A stretch of 64,000 nucleotides of DNA, taken from positions 34,369-98,368 of the IMG/VR virus record IMGVR_UViG_3300008116_000054. One strand, given 5' to 3'. Below, piece by piece: positions 62,485 through 64,000 of the stretch. Within the stretch, counting starts at the first letter, position 1, and each line of letters starts with the position of its first letter. This DNA comes from a virus. The notes under the pieces are model-generated. The model worked only from the letters and a program-made list of their open reading frames with translations, had not been told where the DNA came from and made no database searches. The position numbers and the translations under genes are program-made.

Positions 62485-64000
62485 TTACAGACCTGCTAGC
62501 GCTATAACCATAGCCTGATCGCGCTCGATCCTGTACTCGAGCACGTCTCCCGTAACATAAGGATCGTCTATCGTTGCCAAAAGATCGATCTGGTTGGACT
62601 GTGTTCCCGCAGATCCGACCTCGTTGTAGTCGAGCCCAGCCTTGAGTTTCTGGCCGTTCAGCCACACCGTAAGCATGGCGTCTCCGACTGTGTAGTAGCG
62701 GATCGCACTTCCGGCCCTTGAATCGACCGGCAGGGTGACCGTCTGGGTTGCTGTGTAGTCTGCTGCAAGAGTATCAGACTCCAGATAGACGTTCGATGCC
62801 ACGCCTACTAGACTAGGCTTGAACGTCATCTCGTCTGTTCCTGTGGCGACGCCGATTATCATTATCGCTTGCCCGTAGGTGTTAGGCTTAGACGTCGTGA
62901 GTCCGCCTGCTACACTTGGAGAGAGATAAACCGGTTGCCCTGGCGTAAACGACGAACCCGGTATCGTTACGATGCCGGAGGTGAGAACCAAGCCAGGATC
63001 TCCGTCGTTGATGATAGCGTACGCGATGCCGACGATCTTTGCTGAATTCGCAAGATCCGAGGCAGATGCCAGAACGATCTCGCCTGCTACTGCACCGGCC
63101 GCTACAACGCTTCCTGCTGCTATCGCAGATCCGGTGTTGTTTGTGAACTGAGACAATAAGTTAGGAACGCCTGATACGACGAGTTGATTGCCTTGGATCT
63201 GTAAGGTGACGCCGTCGACGGCGACGCTTAAGCCGTTGGTCCCAGTGACTATCGCCCCTGCAGCGTCAAGCTTTGCACCGAGCTGATTGCTGCCGTCGAT
63301 CTGAAGTGTGGGGTTTGTAGCCTCAAGCTGAACCTTGATGCCGTCTGTGTCTGTGACTATGGAACCTGTAGCGTCTAGCTTAACGCCTAGCTCGTTGCTG
63401 CCGTTGATCTCTAGCGTAGGATCTGTAGCTTCGAGCTGAACCAGTATCCCAGACGCGTCAGTTACGATCGCTCCTGCTGGGTCTAGCTTAACGCCTAATT
63501 CGTTGCTGCCGTTGATCTCTAAGGTAGGATCTGTGGCTTCGAGTTGGACCGCGATACCGTTCATGCCGACCACGACCGCGCCGACCGGATCGACCTTTGC
63601 CTGAAGCTTTCCAGAGTCGAACTCAAGACCAGGCGTTGCCGAAAGATCCACGGATATTGTATCGACTAAGATGTCGATGCCGTCGCCGCCGACTAAAAAA
63701 GAAGCTGGATTTGTTATGGATTCTGTGATGTCGATAGATGAAGGCGAGAAACTAGGCCGCTCATGGATGAGATGTCCTGACGTGTCGACCCATAAGCCGT
63801 TGTTTGCCGGATTCAAAGGATTCGACGCGGTAGGCGTGAACTCAAGCCCTAGAGGGTCGATGACACCCGTTACGCCCAAATCACCGTTGAGTTGAAGGGC
63901 CTTGTATCCGGCGCTCGCGTTGATCGTGACCGGAGTTCCGTCGTCGATGGTGATGTTCGCGCCCATGTCGTACGCTTGCTGCAGCGTGGTCGTTGTCCCT
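62485..64000 (-). CDS. Tail fibre with 36-residue repeats, 5' end beyond window
   Basis: Open without a stop to base 64000; the ATG at 63966 is internal to recognisable fibre sequence (TLQQAYDMGANITIDDG), so the true start probably lies outside. At least 505 residues. Residues 140-247 (counted from that ATG) are three copies of a 36-residue beta-repeat. After them comes a GGLTTSKPNTYGQAIMIIGVA surface-type segment, and the C-terminus (MLTVWLNGQKLKAGLDYNEV, LEYRIERDQAMVIA) is a fibre-cap type domain. Confidence 0.75.
   Translation of the reverse strand, partial: GTTTTLQQAYDMGANITIDDGTPVTINASAGYKALQLNGDLGVTGVIDPLGLEFTPTASNPLNPANNGLWVDTSGHLIHERPSFSPSSIDITESITNPASFLVGGDGIDILVDTISVDLSATPGLEFDSGKLQAKVDPVGAVVVGMNGIAVQLEATDPTLEINGSNELGVKLDPAGAIVTDASGILVQLEATDPTLEINGSNELGVKLDATGSIVTDTDGIKVQLEATNPTLQIDGSNQLGAKLDAAGAIVTGTNGLSVAVDGVTLQIQGNQLVVSGVPNLLSQFTNNTGSAIAAGSVVAAGAVAGEIVLASASDLANSAKIVGIAYAIINDGDPGLVLTSGIVTIPGSSFTPGQPVYLSPSVAGGLTTSKPNTYGQAIMIIGVATGTDEMTFKPSLVGVASNVYLESDTLAADYTATQTVTLPVDSRAGSAIRYYTVGDAMLTVWLNGQKLKAGLDYNEVGSAGTQSNQIDLLATIDDPYVTGDVLEYRIERDQAMVIALAGL
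63226..63549 (-). repeat. Three 108-bp tandem repeats in a fibre gene
   Basis: Each unit encodes VQLEATDPTLEINGSNELG or a close variant followed by a KLD..G.IVT. segment, 36 residues in all. A diverged fourth unit precedes them (to about 63657). They are typical of shaft repeats in trimeric fibres, where copy number sets length. Confidence 0.9.

Overview
This window is an interior piece (roughly half G+C) of the genome of a large, virulent, tailed bacteriophage. The evidence is a complete head-morphogenesis set (terminase, portal, prohead protease, scaffold, HK97-type major capsid protein), its own replisome and recombination machinery, and a block of tail-fibre genes. There is no integrase, repressor, tRNA, rRNA or CRISPR array that I can see. 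A lipoprotein and a heptosyltransferase-like glycosyltransferase hint at a Gram-negative host, but the host cannot be fixed from sequence alone.

Layout. 1-3434 (minus): virion proteins of unknown role. 3520-4440 (plus): a solitary GT9 glycosyltransferase. 4481-16171 (minus): head cluster of capsid, scaffold, a small head protein, protease, accessory genes, a P-loop kinase and portal, interrupted by four homing endonuclease genes. 16211-23642 (minus): the large terminase gene, broken in two by a split intein. 23632-25004: putative small terminase, a sigma-like protein and an unknown. 25001-46015 (minus): Mre11, RecA, SSB, a DnaE-type polymerase fused to a proofreading exonuclease, metallophosphoesterase, RuvC, Rad50, GroEL, a degenerate methyltransferase, dUTPase and an SF2 helicase. 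46049-51534 (plus): primase, a putative initiator with iterons, replicative helicase and small envelope-type proteins. 51549-64000 (minus): tail fibres and adhesins.

The most striking system is the terminase. The large subunit is interrupted by three inteins. One sits at Walker A and one in the nuclease domain; both are contiguous with LAGLIDADG-type endonuclease signatures. The third, just before Walker B, is split: its N half ends one gene and its C half begins another, with an HNH and an EDxHD-type homing endonuclease gene between them. Two cis-splicing events and one trans-splicing event would be needed to build a protein of about 694 residues. Eight free-standing homing endonuclease genes and a stand-alone NUMOD1-like protein make this an unusually invaded genome.

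Regulation. Ten intergenic sites carry the identical heptamer GTATAAT on the minus strand without a consistent -35 box, in front of capsid, replication and homing endonuclease genes alike. Several are followed by inverted repeats. Two small phage proteins with sigma-region-4-like helix-turn-helix segments could be connected to it. Intrinsic terminators close the capsid operon, the gene at 3066, the convergent junction at 51.5 kb and one fibre unit. Three 22-bp iterons inside the initiator-like gene mark a candidate replication origin.
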